64,000 nucleotides of DNA from Plantibacter elymi (nom. nud.) (lineage in GTDB: Bacteria > Actinomycetota > Actinomycetes > Actinomycetales > Microbacteriaceae). This document shows, piece after piece, positions 44,896 to 52,686 of this stretch; position 1 is the stretch's first letter, and the number at the start of each line of letters is the position of its first letter. The stretch spans positions 62,001-126,000 of the forward strand of contig NZ_FXWJ01000002.1 in NCBI RefSeq assembly GCF_900177795.1, read 5' to 3'. The notes beneath the pieces were generated by a model. That model had not been told where the DNA came from and searched no databases. It saw nothing but the letters and a program-made list of their open reading frames with translations. The position numbers and the translations under genes were made by a program.

Positions 44896-46215
44896 TCAGT
44901 AGTCGAGGAGGAGGTCCGTGAGGACCTGCTTGCCAAACCCTAGCGCGTCGAGCGGCACGCGCTCGTCGACTCCGTGGAACATCGCGGGGAAGTCCAGGTG
45001 TTCCGGCAGGCGCAGCGGAGCGAAGCCGTACCCGGTGATGCCGAGGAGCGACAGCGCCTTGTTGTCGGTACCGCCGGAGAGCATGTACGGGAGCACCGGG
45101 GCGCCGGGGTCGTGGCGCCCGAGCGTCTCGACGACCGCGTCGACGAGCGGACCCGAGAAGGGCGTCTCGAGGCCGATGTCGCGGTGCATGACGATGATCT
45201 CGATGTCCTCACCGACGATCTCCGCGACGCGCGCGAGCACGGCGTCCTCCTCGCCGGGCAGGGTGCGGATGTCGACGAGCGCCTCGGCGCGATCGGGGAT
45301 CACGTTGTGCTTGTAGCCGGCCTGCAGCAGGGTCGGGTTGCTCGTCGTGCGCAGCGAGGCCTGGATGAAGCCGGAGGCCGTACCCGTCGCGAGGGCGAGC
45401 TCGTCCGGGCCGAGCCGTTCGGGTGTGGTGCCGAGGATGGTGGCGATCTCACGGAGCAGCTGCTCGGTGGTGTCGGTGAGTCGGACGGGCCACTCGGTGC
45501 GTCCGATGGCCGCCACCGCTTCCGCGAGGCGGGTGACGGCGTTGTCCTGCACGTAGCGGGATCCGTGGGCCGCTCGTCCGGTCGCGACCAGTTTGATCCA
45601 GACGAGGGCCTTCTCCGAGGTCTGGAGGAGGTAGGAGCGGCGTCCGCCGAACGTGATCGAGTACCCGCCGACCTCGCTGATCGCCTCGGTCGCGCCGGCG
45701 AAGAGCTCGGGTCGTTCCGTCACGAGGTGGTGCGAGCCGAACACACCGCCGTTCTCCTCGTCCGAGAACATCGCGATCACGAGGTCGCGTTCCGGGCGGC
45801 GGCCGCTGTCGAGGATCTCGCGGAGCGACGCGAGGATCATCGCGTCCATGTTCTTCATGTCGACGGCCCCGCGTCCCCACAGCAGGCCGTCCTTGATCTC
45901 GCCGCCGAAGGGGTCCACCGACCAGTTCGCAGGGTCGGCAGGCACCACGTCGAGGTGTCCGTGCACGACGAGCGCCGGCTTCTCGGGGTTCGCACCGGCG
46001 ACCCGCGCGACCACGCTGGTCCGGCCCGGAGCGGCGTCGATCAGCTCCGGCTCCAGGCCGAGGTCGCGGAGGTACGCCTCGACGTATTCGGCGGCCTCCG
46101 TCTCGCCGTTGGAGCGGCCCTCGCCGTAGTTCGTCGTGTCCATGCGGATGAGGTCCCGCGCGATCCGCGTGGTCTCGTCGAGCGTGAGGTCGGATGCGTC
46201 TGAGCCGGAGGTCAT
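44896..46215 (-). CDS. M20/M28 family metallopeptidase (dipeptidase-like)
   Basis: 439 aa, cytosolic. Metal-site blocks: VVHGHLDVVP, GRGAVDMKNMDA (bridging Asp), SDEENGG (Glu pair) and the late His in MFHGVDERV. The dimerisation insert is at ~200-310 (ATGRAAHGSRYVQDNAVT). It resembles the ArgE/DapE/CPG2 group; substrate not assignable. ATG 46215 follows TAGCGT by six bases, so it is leaderless. Distinct in sequence from the M20 enzyme at 8791-10236. Confidence 0.87.
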   Translation of the reverse strand: MTSGSDASDLTLDETTRIARDLIRMDTTNYGEGRSNGETEAAEYVEAYLRDLGLEPELIDAAPGRTSVVARVAGANPEKPALVVHGHLDVVPADPANWSVDPFGGEIKDGLLWGRGAVDMKNMDAMILASLREILDSGRRPERDLVIAMFSDEENGGVFGSHHLVTERPELFAGATEAISEVGGYSITFGGRRSYLLQTSEKALVWIKLVATGRAAHGSRYVQDNAVTRLAEAVAAIGRTEWPVRLTDTTEQLLREIATILGTTPERLGPDELALATGTASGFIQASLRTTSNPTLLQAGYKHNVIPDRAEALVDIRTLPGEEDAVLARVAEIVGEDIEIIVMHRDIGLETPFSGPLVDAVVETLGRHDPGAPVLPYMLSGGTDNKALSLLGITGYGFAPLRLPEHLDFPAMFHGVDERVPLDALGFGKQVLTDLLLDY

Positions 46216-46221
46216 GGCTCC

Positions 46222-46227
46222 ACGCTA
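46222..46227 (-). promoter_or_regulatory. -10 hexamer TAGCGT of the second M20 gene
   Basis: Minus-strand TAGCGT, six bases before ATG 46215. Confidence 0.55.
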
Positions 46228-46343
46228 CCCGTCGGCCCTGACCGCTGCACCTCTCCCCCGATTGCACGGTCGACGCACGGCCGGAGGGCGTCAGGAAGTT
46301 CCTCTGGCGGTACGAGGTGGTGAACGGCTGTCGAAATCCGTGC

Positions 46344-46349
46344 TAGAGT
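46344..46349 (+). promoter_or_regulatory. -10 hexamer TAGAGT of tRNA-Leu
   Basis: TAGAGT about 42 bases upstream of the mature tRNA; a weak TGAACG at 46321-46326 is a possible -35 at 17-base spacing. Confidence 0.5.
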
Positions 46350-46390
46350 TTCTTCTCGTGCCCAGCGAAAGCCGGACACGATCACAACAC

Positions 46391-46474
46391 GCGCGGGTGG
46401 CGGAAATGGCAGACGCGCTAGCTTGAGGTGCTAGTGCCCTTACGGGCGTGGGGGTTCAAGTCCCCCTTCGCGCA
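46391..46474 (+). tRNA. tRNA-Leu (anticodon GAG)
   Basis: 84-nt class II tRNA. Anticodon stem CTAGC/GCTAG (46418-46422 with 46430-46434) around loop TTGAGGT, anticodon GAG at 46425-46427, reading CUC and CUU. T arm GGGGG-TTCAAGT-CCCCC (46450-46466), acceptor stem closed by 46391-46397 with 46467-46473 (two G-U pairs), discriminator A46474. The variable arm TGCCCTTACGGGCG is the long form expected of Leu. The 3' CCA is not encoded (CAC follows). Confidence 0.93.
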
Positions 46475-46491
46475 CACCGTGTTGAGACGGC

Positions 46492-46521
46492 GAACGGCCG
46501 GAGCGAAAGCTCCGGCCGTTC
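46492..46521 (+). terminator. Terminator of tRNA-Leu
   Basis: 13-bp stem (46492-46504 with 46509-46521), stable GAAA tetraloop, followed by TTGTTTT. The best intrinsic terminator in the window. Confidence 0.9.
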
Positions 46522-46600
46522 TTGTTTTCCCGCCGGACTCCACGACACGCCGACACCCGAGATCGTCTTCGGCCAGAGCGAAAACCGGCGCACCTCCGCC

Positions 46601-46622
46601 GGTCCCTGAGCCTGTCGAAGGG
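46601..46622 (+). repeat. Dispersed motif, copy 2 (GGTCCCTGAGCYTGTCGAAGGG)
   Basis: Copy of the intergenic motif seen at 14902-14924, here between the tRNA terminator and the 3' end of the helicase gene. Confidence 0.65.
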
Positions 46623-46681
46623 CAGCCCTCGCGGGCCGACCGCGAAGCAGGAGAACGTGCGCGCGAGAAGCGGTGCTGTCC

Positions 46682-48499
46682 TCAGTGCCCGTGACCCAGG
46701 CGACGCCGGAGTAGGTCGATGCGTGACTGCAGCTGCGTCACGCTCGCCTGTGCCACGGCGGGTCCGCCGCAGACGCGTCGCAGTTCGGCGTGCACGAGTC
46801 CGTGCGGCTCCTTCGTGTGCTTGGCGTAGAGGCCCACCAGGGTGTTGAGCACCTGGCGCTGCTCCTTGAGGGTGCGGTAGAGCGGAGCGGGGATGTCCGC
46901 CTGCGGACTCGGCGAGGCGGCGTTCTTGTCGACGAACGCCCCGCGCTTGGCCTGGCGGCTCTGACGCTGCACGAGCAGCTCGTGCACCTGCTCAGGCTCG
47001 AGGAGCCCGGGGAACCCGATGAAGTCGAACTCCTCCTCGGTGCCCGGCTGGGCGAGCTCGCCGAACTCGTCGCCGTCGAACACCACCCGGTCGAAGTGCG
47101 CGTCCGAGGAGACGGCCTGCCAGGTGAACTCCTCGAGGAGTGAGTCGGAAGCCTTGTCCTCGCGCTCCGCGGCCGCCATCATCGCGTCCTCAGGGTTGAA
47201 GAGGTCGCCCTCCGCGTCCGGGTCGCTCGGGCGGTCGAGAGCGTGGTCGCGTTCGAGCTCGAGTTTCTCAGCGAGGGCCATCAGGTTCGGTACGTTCGGG
47301 AGGAAGATGCTCGCGATCTCGCCGCGTCGACGTGCCCGGACGAATCGCCCGATCGCCTGCGCGAAGAACAGCGGCGTGGCGGACGACGTCGCGTAGACGC
47401 CGACGGCGAGTCGTGGGACGTCCACGCCTTCCGACACCATGCGGACCGCGACCATCCAGCGCTTGGTGTTCCCCGAGAAGTCGGCGATCCGGTCGCTGGC
47501 CTCCTTCTCATCGGAGAGCACGACCGTGGGCTGCTCCCCCGTCAACTCGTGCAGGATGGCCGCGTAGGCTCGCGCGGTCGTCTGATCGGTGGCGATCACG
47601 AGTCCGCCGGCGTCCGGGACCGCTTGACGGACCTCGGACAACCGGAGGTCGGCGGACTTCAGGACCGCCGGGATCCAGTCACCCTGCGGGTCGAGGGCGG
47701 TGCGCCAGGCCGCGGAGGTGATGTCCTTCGTGTTGCCCTCGCCGAGGCGGGCCTCCATCTCGTCGCCGGCCTTGGTCCGCCAGCGCATGTGACCGGCGTA
47801 GACCATGAAGAGCACCGGACGGACGACCCCGTCCTGGAGCGCGCGACCGTACCCGTAGTTGTAGTCGGTGACGGAGGTCCGGATGCCCTGGTGGTCGGGC
47901 TGGTAGACCACGAACGGGATCGGTGCCGTGTCGGACCGGAACGGGGTCCCGGTCAGGGACAGCCGACGGGTGGCCCGCGAGAAGGCCTCGTGGATCCCGT
48001 CGCCCCAACTCAGGGCGTCGCCGCCGTGGTGGACCTCGTCCAAGACGACGAGGGTGCGACCCGAATCGGTCGTGCGCTGATGCACGGGCGGGTTCGCCGC
48101 GACCTGGGCGTAGGTGACGGCGACACCGTGGTAGTGGCGGCCGAAGACCTGGTCGCGGTTCGCGAAGTTCGGGTCGAGGCGGATGCCGACCCGGCTCGCG
48201 GCCTCGGCCCACTGGCGCTTCAGATGATCGGTCGGGGCGACGACCGTGATGCGGTCGATCGTGCCGCGATGGAGGAGTTCGGAGGCGAGTCGCAGCGCGA
48301 ACGTCGTCTTGCCTGCGCCCGGTGTCGCCGCCGCGAGGAAGTCACGGGGTTCGGTCGTGAAGTACTGCTCGAGCGCCTCGGCCTGCCAGGCTCGAAGCTT
48401 GCTCGCCGTGCCCCACGCTGCGCGTTCCGGGAAGGCCGGTGAGAGGTGTTCGGCTGCGGACCCGCCCAGGTGCTGGGTCGAAGAGATTTCCGCGTTCAC
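46682..48499 (-). CDS. Superfamily 2 DEAD/DEAH helicase, XPB/RadD-like
   Basis: 605 aa. Motif I TPGAGKTTFAL at about residues 60-70, Ia TVVAPTDHLKRQW, motif II DEVHHGGD, motif III LTGTPFRSD, motif VI AIGRFVRARRRGE. After the two RecA-like lobes come ~200 residues without clear family features, with a Glu/Asp-rich stretch. The order and short motif spacing resemble XPB-like and phage-type SF2 helicases linked to DNA repair. Exact role unknown. GTG 48499 follows TACAGT by eight bases, a leaderless pattern; the longer frame would run into the divergent SGNH gene. Confidence 0.82.
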   Translation of the reverse strand: MNAEISSTQHLGGSAAEHLSPAFPERAAWGTASKLRAWQAEALEQYFTTEPRDFLAAATPGAGKTTFALRLASELLHRGTIDRITVVAPTDHLKRQWAEAASRVGIRLDPNFANRDQVFGRHYHGVAVTYAQVAANPPVHQRTTDSGRTLVVLDEVHHGGDALSWGDGIHEAFSRATRRLSLTGTPFRSDTAPIPFVVYQPDHQGIRTSVTDYNYGYGRALQDGVVRPVLFMVYAGHMRWRTKAGDEMEARLGEGNTKDITSAAWRTALDPQGDWIPAVLKSADLRLSEVRQAVPDAGGLVIATDQTTARAYAAILHELTGEQPTVVLSDEKEASDRIADFSGNTKRWMVAVRMVSEGVDVPRLAVGVYATSSATPLFFAQAIGRFVRARRRGEIASIFLPNVPNLMALAEKLELERDHALDRPSDPDAEGDLFNPEDAMMAAAEREDKASDSLLEEFTWQAVSSDAHFDRVVFDGDEFGELAQPGTEEEFDFIGFPGLLEPEQVHELLVQRQSRQAKRGAFVDKNAASPSPQADIPAPLYRTLKEQRQVLNTLVGLYAKHTKEPHGLVHAELRRVCGGPAVAQASVTQLQSRIDLLRRRLGHGH

Positions 48500-48507
48500 T
48501 GGAGACC

Positions 48508-48513
48508 ACTGTA
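48508..48513 (-). promoter_or_regulatory. -10 hexamer TACAGT of the helicase gene
   Basis: Minus-strand TACAGT, eight bases before GTG 48499. A GTGTCG lies 11 bases upstream, one base and wrong spacing from the PafBC-type promoter element. Confidence 0.45.
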
Positions 48514-48607
48514 CCCGGCCACGCCGACACCGCCGACCATCGTGTTCGGCCTCGACACCCATCGGGATGTCCGACTCGCGACTGATCCGCCAGCCGAGGG
48601 GCGGGCG

Positions 48608-48613
48608 TACGCT
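48608..48613 (+). promoter_or_regulatory. -10 hexamer TACGCT of the SGNH gene
   Basis: TACGCT 34 bases before ATG 48648; AGGAGG at 48634-48639 sits eight bases before the ATG. Confidence 0.45.
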
Positions 48614-48647
48614 GGAGGTTCCGGATGCACAGCAGGAGGAACCACCC

Positions 48648-49457
48648 ATGACCGAACAGCACCATCCCTGGTCGCGGTACGTCGCCATCGGCGACTCGTT
48701 CACCGAGGGGATCGGCGATCCCGAGCCGGGGGCGCCGGGCGGGCACCGTGGGTGGGCCGATCGGGTCGCCGAGGTGCTGGCCGCGCAGAACTCGGACTTC
48801 GCCTACGCCAACCTCGCGGTGCGCGGCAAGCTCGCGCAGCAGATCCTCGACGACCAGGTGGAGCCGGCCCTGGAGCTGCACCCCGACCTCATCACGATCT
48901 CGGCGGGCGGCAACGACGTGATCCGGCCCGGCACCGACCCCGACGACATCGCCAGACGACTCGAGCAGGCGATCATCCGCCTCCGGAGCGATGGAGCGAC
49001 GGTCGTGCTGTTCACCGGTGTGGACGTCGGCTTCTCCCCCGTCTTCCGGAGCATCCGCGGCAAGGTCGCGATCTACAACGAGAACCTGCGGGCCATCGCC
49101 GCCCGACACGACTGCATCATCGCCGACCAGTGGGCCCTCCAGGCGATCCAGGATCCGCGGATGTGGGCACCGGACCGGCTGCACCTGAACGCGCTCGGCC
49201 ACCACGAGGTCGCCCGCCTCGTCCTGCACGCGCTGAACGTGGAGAACGACCTCAAGCCGCTGCAGCCGGAGCCGCTCCCCGTCAGGCGATGGCGTCAGGC
49301 CCGGACCGAGGACTTCGCCTGGGCGCGTGAGTACCTCGTGCCGTGGGTGCTCCGTCGGGTGCGGCACCAGTCGTCCGGCGACCACATCACCGCCAAGCGA
49401 CCACTCGCCGGCCCGTTCCTCACGGTCGCGGCGCAGGACCAGGAACTCGACGTCTGA
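48648..49457 (+). CDS. SGNH/GDSL-family hydrolase
   Basis: 269 aa cytosolic esterase or lipase-like protein. Block I GDSFTEG with the nucleophile Ser (residue ~15), block II Gly in NLAVRGKLA, block III GGND in ISAGGNDVI, block V Asp-x-x-His in PDRLHLNALGHH. Substrate unknown. The region after ~205 is basic and Trp-rich. ATG 48648 with an ideal AGGAGG decides the start. Convergent with the D,D-carboxypeptidase gene. Confidence 0.88.
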   Translation: MTEQHHPWSRYVAIGDSFTEGIGDPEPGAPGGHRGWADRVAEVLAAQNSDFAYANLAVRGKLAQQILDDQVEPALELHPDLITISAGGNDVIRPGTDPDDIARRLEQAIIRLRSDGATVVLFTGVDVGFSPVFRSIRGKVAIYNENLRAIAARHDCIIADQWALQAIQDPRMWAPDRLHLNALGHHEVARLVLHALNVENDLKPLQPEPLPVRRWRQARTEDFAWAREYLVPWVLRRVRHQSSGDHITAKRPLAGPFLTVAAQDQELDV

Positions 49458-49496
49458 CCGTCCGGCCGATCACCCGAGCTCCGACGTCTGCTGCGG

Positions 49497-50741
49497 TCAC
49501 GGGTTGGTCAGGCGCCACCAGGGTGTGACCGGGGCGACGTCCGCGTCGAGGGCCAGCGGGACGTCGATCGTCGCCGCACCGCCCTCCGCGCCCGCCCCCA
49601 CGGTGTAGCTGAGCTTCCCGACCGTCGAACCGGCGGCACCGGCGTCGATGGCTCTGGCGTGGCTCTCGACCGTGATCGGGGTGTCCTGCCAGACGAGCAC
49701 GGAGGCGTCGGACGCCACGACGACCTTCGCGGCCTGGTCCCATGCGGTCGAGTACGAGCCGACCGATTGCCCGGCGGTGGCGAGCTGGACCTGGTGGAAG
49801 CCGGCCGGCACACTCTGCAACAGGGAGACCACGGCATCGTTGAGCACGGTGTGGTCGTCGGCACCGAGGATGACGCCGACGACGGTCACCGTCCGCCCCT
49901 CCACCTGGAGGTCGGCGGAGAACAGCAGGCACGCGCCGGAGGCGTCGTCGGTCCCCGTCTTCATACCGGTCACCCCGTACCGGCCGAGGAGGGCGTTCGT
50001 GTTCTCGACCTCGCCGATGGCGGGCAGCACCGCCGTCGGCTCCTTGACGATCGACGAGAGCACCGGGTCGGCGAGCACGAGCTTGCCGATGGTCACGAGG
50101 TCGCTCGGGGTGCTGACGTTCGTCGCTCCCAGGCCGCTCGTGTTCGTGACGGTGGTGCCTGTCAGCCCATGTGCATCGAGCCAGGCGCGGGCCGCGTCGA
50201 GGTACGCGTCGACCGAGCCGAAGGCCCAGACGGCGAGGGAGATGCTGTAGTTGTTCGCCGACGGGAGGAGCAGTGCTTCGAGCATCTGCCGCTGGGTGAA
50301 CACCGACCCGGCGACGACGGGTGCCGCTGAACCGTTCTCCGCGATGGTGTCGTAGTAGAACCCGACGTCGGCGTCGGTCAGCGTGATGGACGGGCCCTGG
50401 TCCCCCGCAGCGAGCGGCTTGGCCTCCAGCACGACGAGGGAGGTGATCGTCTTCGTGATGCTCGCGATGGGGAACGGCGTCTGTTCGCCACTCGAACTCA
50501 GGACGCCGTCGAACCCGACGGCACCGATGGCGCCCCGCCCGAATCCGGGCCAGGCGACCGGTGTGGTCTGCTGGACGAGCGAGGTGGTGAGGGCGTCACT
50601 GGATTCGAGCGTCGCAGCCGCGGCCGGCACCGGACGGAGCAGTGCGCCAGCGCTGTAGCCGAACAGCCCGATGAGGATGGCGAGGACGCCGAAAACGGCG
50701 AGACGGCGGCGGCGGTAGATCTGTCGTCTCGTGAGTGGCAC
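49497..50741 (-). CDS. D-alanyl-D-alanine carboxypeptidase (PBP5-like, DacA family)
   Basis: 414 aa. N-terminal basic cytosolic stretch (RRQIYRRRR), one transmembrane helix at ~14-35, then the extracytoplasmic penicillin-binding domain. Active-site motifs: SxxK as SITK (Ser94-Lys97), SxN as SAN (Ser161), KTG at 261-263 in GMKTGTDD. A PBP5-like beta domain occupies ~320-414. Trims pentapeptide stems of peptidoglycan by family. Membrane-anchored at the N-terminus rather than by a C-terminal helix. GTG 50741 follows TAGCAT by six bases. Confidence 0.88.
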   Translation of the reverse strand: MPLTRRQIYRRRRLAVFGVLAILIGLFGYSAGALLRPVPAAAATLESSDALTTSLVQQTTPVAWPGFGRGAIGAVGFDGVLSSSGEQTPFPIASITKTITSLVVLEAKPLAAGDQGPSITLTDADVGFYYDTIAENGSAAPVVAGSVFTQRQMLEALLLPSANNYSISLAVWAFGSVDAYLDAARAWLDAHGLTGTTVTNTSGLGATNVSTPSDLVTIGKLVLADPVLSSIVKEPTAVLPAIGEVENTNALLGRYGVTGMKTGTDDASGACLLFSADLQVEGRTVTVVGVILGADDHTVLNDAVVSLLQSVPAGFHQVQLATAGQSVGSYSTAWDQAAKVVVASDASVLVWQDTPITVESHARAIDAGAAGSTVGKLSYTVGAGAEGGAATIDVPLALDADVAPVTPWWRLTNP

Positions 50742-50747
50742 CCGGTC

Positions 50748-50753
50748 ATGCTA
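50748..50753 (-). promoter_or_regulatory. -10 hexamer TAGCAT of the carboxypeptidase gene
   Basis: Minus-strand TAGCAT, six bases before GTG 50741; leaderless. Confidence 0.55.
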
Positions 50754-50826
50754 CCCGGCGCTCCTGCGCGTACCCTGTCGCGACGTGCCGCCGAGCGGGT
50801 GGCTCTCGAGCAGCGTGGAACCGTGC

Positions 50827-51630
50827 TCAGCGGACCCGGAGCTCCCAGAGGGCGACGGCGCTGGCGGAGGCGACGTTGAGCGAGTCGACGCCGTGGAGCA
50901 TCGGGATGGTCACGATCGTGTCGGCGGCGGCGAGTGCCGAGGCGCTCAGACCGTCGCCCTCGGCGCCGAGCACGATGGCGAGCCGTTCCGGCGCGGTCCG
51001 GGCATAGGTGTCGAGGTCGACGGCATCGTCGGCCAGGGCGAGGGCGGCCGTCTTGAAGCCGACATCCCGCAGGATGCCGGACGCGACGTCCCATTCCGGC
51101 AGGCGGGTCCACGGCACCTGCAGGACCGTGCCCATGCTGACGCGGACGCTTCGGCGGTATAGCGGGTCGGCGCAGCGCGGGGTGATCAGGACGGCGTCGG
51201 CACCGAGGCCGGCGACCGAGCGGAAGATGGCGCCGACGTTGGTGTGGTCGACGATGTCCTCGAGGATGACCACCCGGCGGGCGTCGGCGAGGAGTTCGGC
51301 GGGATCGGCGAGCGGTGGGCGGTGCATCGCCGCGAGGGCTCCCCGGTGCAGGTGGAAGCCCGTCAGCTGCTCGAGGAGTGCGGGCTCGCCGACGAAGACC
51401 GGGACGTCGTGGTCCTCGAGGAGTGGCGAGACGTCCTCGAGCCACTTCTCCTGCAGCAGGACCGATCGCGGTCGGTGCCCGGCGCGCAGCGCACGTTCCA
51501 TGACCTTCGTCGACTCGGCGATGTACAGGCCACCGGCGGGTTCGGACACCCGGCGGAGGGCGACGTCCGTCAGTCGCGCGTAGTCGTCGAGTCGTCCGTC
51601 GTCGAGATCGGTGATCCGGATGACCTGCAT
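50827..51630 (-). CDS. TrmH/SpoU family RNA methyltransferase
   Basis: 267 aa. N-terminal substrate-recognition domain (EPAGGLYIAESTKVMERALRA), then the knotted SPOUT domain: NVGAIFRSVAGLGADAVLI (motif 1), VLGAEGDGLS (motif 2), IPMLHGVDSLNVASASAV (motif 3). 2'-O-methylates rRNA or tRNA; TsnR-like thiostrepton-resistance enzymes share this plan, so the target is open. ATG 51630 has GAGGACG upstream; the long upstream frame is rejected. Divergent from the sirtuin gene with a 138-bp spacer. Confidence 0.88.
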   Translation of the reverse strand: MQVIRITDLDDGRLDDYARLTDVALRRVSEPAGGLYIAESTKVMERALRAGHRPRSVLLQEKWLEDVSPLLEDHDVPVFVGEPALLEQLTGFHLHRGALAAMHRPPLADPAELLADARRVVILEDIVDHTNVGAIFRSVAGLGADAVLITPRCADPLYRRSVRVSMGTVLQVPWTRLPEWDVASGILRDVGFKTAALALADDAVDLDTYARTAPERLAIVLGAEGDGLSASALAAADTIVTIPMLHGVDSLNVASASAVALWELRVR

Positions 51631-51678
51631 GTGAGACGTCCTCTCGACGCGATGTTCGACCTCCACCTTGCCAGAGTG

Positions 51679-51710
51679 GGAACACGATCGAAAACGAGGC
51701 CGTTTAGACT
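51679..51710 (+). promoter_or_regulatory. Dual promoter of the sirtuin gene: GGAAC-N18-GTT and TAGACT
   Basis: GGAAC at 51679-51683 and GTT at 51702-51704 with exactly 18 bases between, a SigR-type match identical in form to the one before rbpA. TAGACT at 51705-51710 is a housekeeping -10. Leader ~50 nt. Confidence 0.5.
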
Positions 51711-51768
51711 CAGGGGAAGTGATGGCCCGGAGCACTCCGGTCATCGCGGACGGATGGACGGAGCAGGC

Positions 51769-52671
51769 ATGAGCACGCTGATCGCAGCAGGGGATCCCGC
51801 TGACGAGACGGTCGAGGCCGGGCTCGAACGGGCGATCGAGCTGCTCGCGGACCGACGTGTCGCCTTCCTCACCGGGGCCGGCGTGAGCACGGACTCCGGC
51901 ATCCCCGACTACCGGGGCCAGGGCGCTCCGGTCCGGACCCCCATGACGGTCGACCAGTTCCTGTCCAACGACGACGCCGCGCGCAAACGCTACTGGGCCG
52001 GCAGCCACCTCGGCTGGAAGCGGTTCGACGGTGCTCGCCCGAATGCCGGCCACCGGGCGATCGCGCTCCTCGAGGAGGCCGGCATCGCCGACGGCGTCAT
52101 CACGCAGAACGTCGACGGCCTCCACGTCAGGGCCGGCTCGCGCCGCGTCGTCGACCTGCACGGGTCGATGGACCGCGTCAGCTGTCTCTCCTGTGGGCAG
52201 AGCTACGCCAGGTCGAGCATCGCGGAGCGCATGACGGCCCTGAACCCGTGGCTCGACACCGAGACGGACGTGACGATCAACCCGGACGGCGATGCCGAGG
52301 TCGGGCGGGTCGACGAGATCGTCGTCCCCGTGTGCACGGTCTGCGGCGGCATGTTGAAGCCGGACGTGGTCTTCTTCGGCGAATTCATCCCGACGGAGAA
52401 GTACGCCGAGGCGGCAGCACTCGTGCGCGGCGCCGACGCACTCGTGATCGCCGGGTCGTCGCTCGTGGTCAACTCGGGGATCCGGCTCCTCGAACTCGCC
52501 CGCCGGAAGCGGTTGCCGATCGTCGTCATCAACCGCGGCGTCACGAAGGCGGACGGCCGCGCGGACGTGAAGCTCGACGCGGGGGCCAGTGAGACGCTCA
52601 CCGGGATCGCCGCTCGCCTGGTCCCGTCCGCCTTCACGAGCGTCGTCTCGCAGGAGGCGACCGACGCCTGA
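51769..52671 (+). CDS. Sir2-family NAD-dependent deacetylase
   Basis: 300 aa sirtuin. NAD-binding GAGVSTDSGIPDYRG (residues 36-50), TQNVDGLH, catalytic His131 in DLHGSMDRV, and a zinc site with Cys139/Cys142 (CLSC) and Cys189/Cys192 (CTVC). C-terminal GSSLVVNSG and VINRG blocks complete the fold. Removes acyl groups from lysines with NAD. ATG 51769 has GGAG six bases upstream; ATG 51754 is an alternative. Its last residues TDA-stop lie within a hairpin shared with the convergent hydrolase gene. Confidence 0.92.
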   Translation: MSTLIAAGDPADETVEAGLERAIELLADRRVAFLTGAGVSTDSGIPDYRGQGAPVRTPMTVDQFLSNDDAARKRYWAGSHLGWKRFDGARPNAGHRAIALLEEAGIADGVITQNVDGLHVRAGSRRVVDLHGSMDRVSCLSCGQSYARSSIAERMTALNPWLDTETDVTINPDGDAEVGRVDEIVVPVCTVCGGMLKPDVVFFGEFIPTEKYAEAAALVRGADALVIAGSSLVVNSGIRLLELARRKRLPIVVINRGVTKADGRADVKLDAGASETLTGIAARLVPSAFTSVVSQEATDA

Positions 52672-52686
52672 CGCCTCAGGCGTCGG
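52661..52686. terminator. Hairpin spanning both stop codons of convergent genes
   Basis: 11-bp perfect stem (52661-52671 with 52676-52686) and loop CGCC. The stem contains the last codons and stop of the sirtuin gene on one side and of the hydrolase gene on the other. Confidence 0.75.

Noticed and set aside
46391-46681. tRNA-Leu as an integration site of a mobile element
   Set aside because: No integrase, no direct repeat of the tRNA 3' end in the window, and the flanking genes look native in composition.
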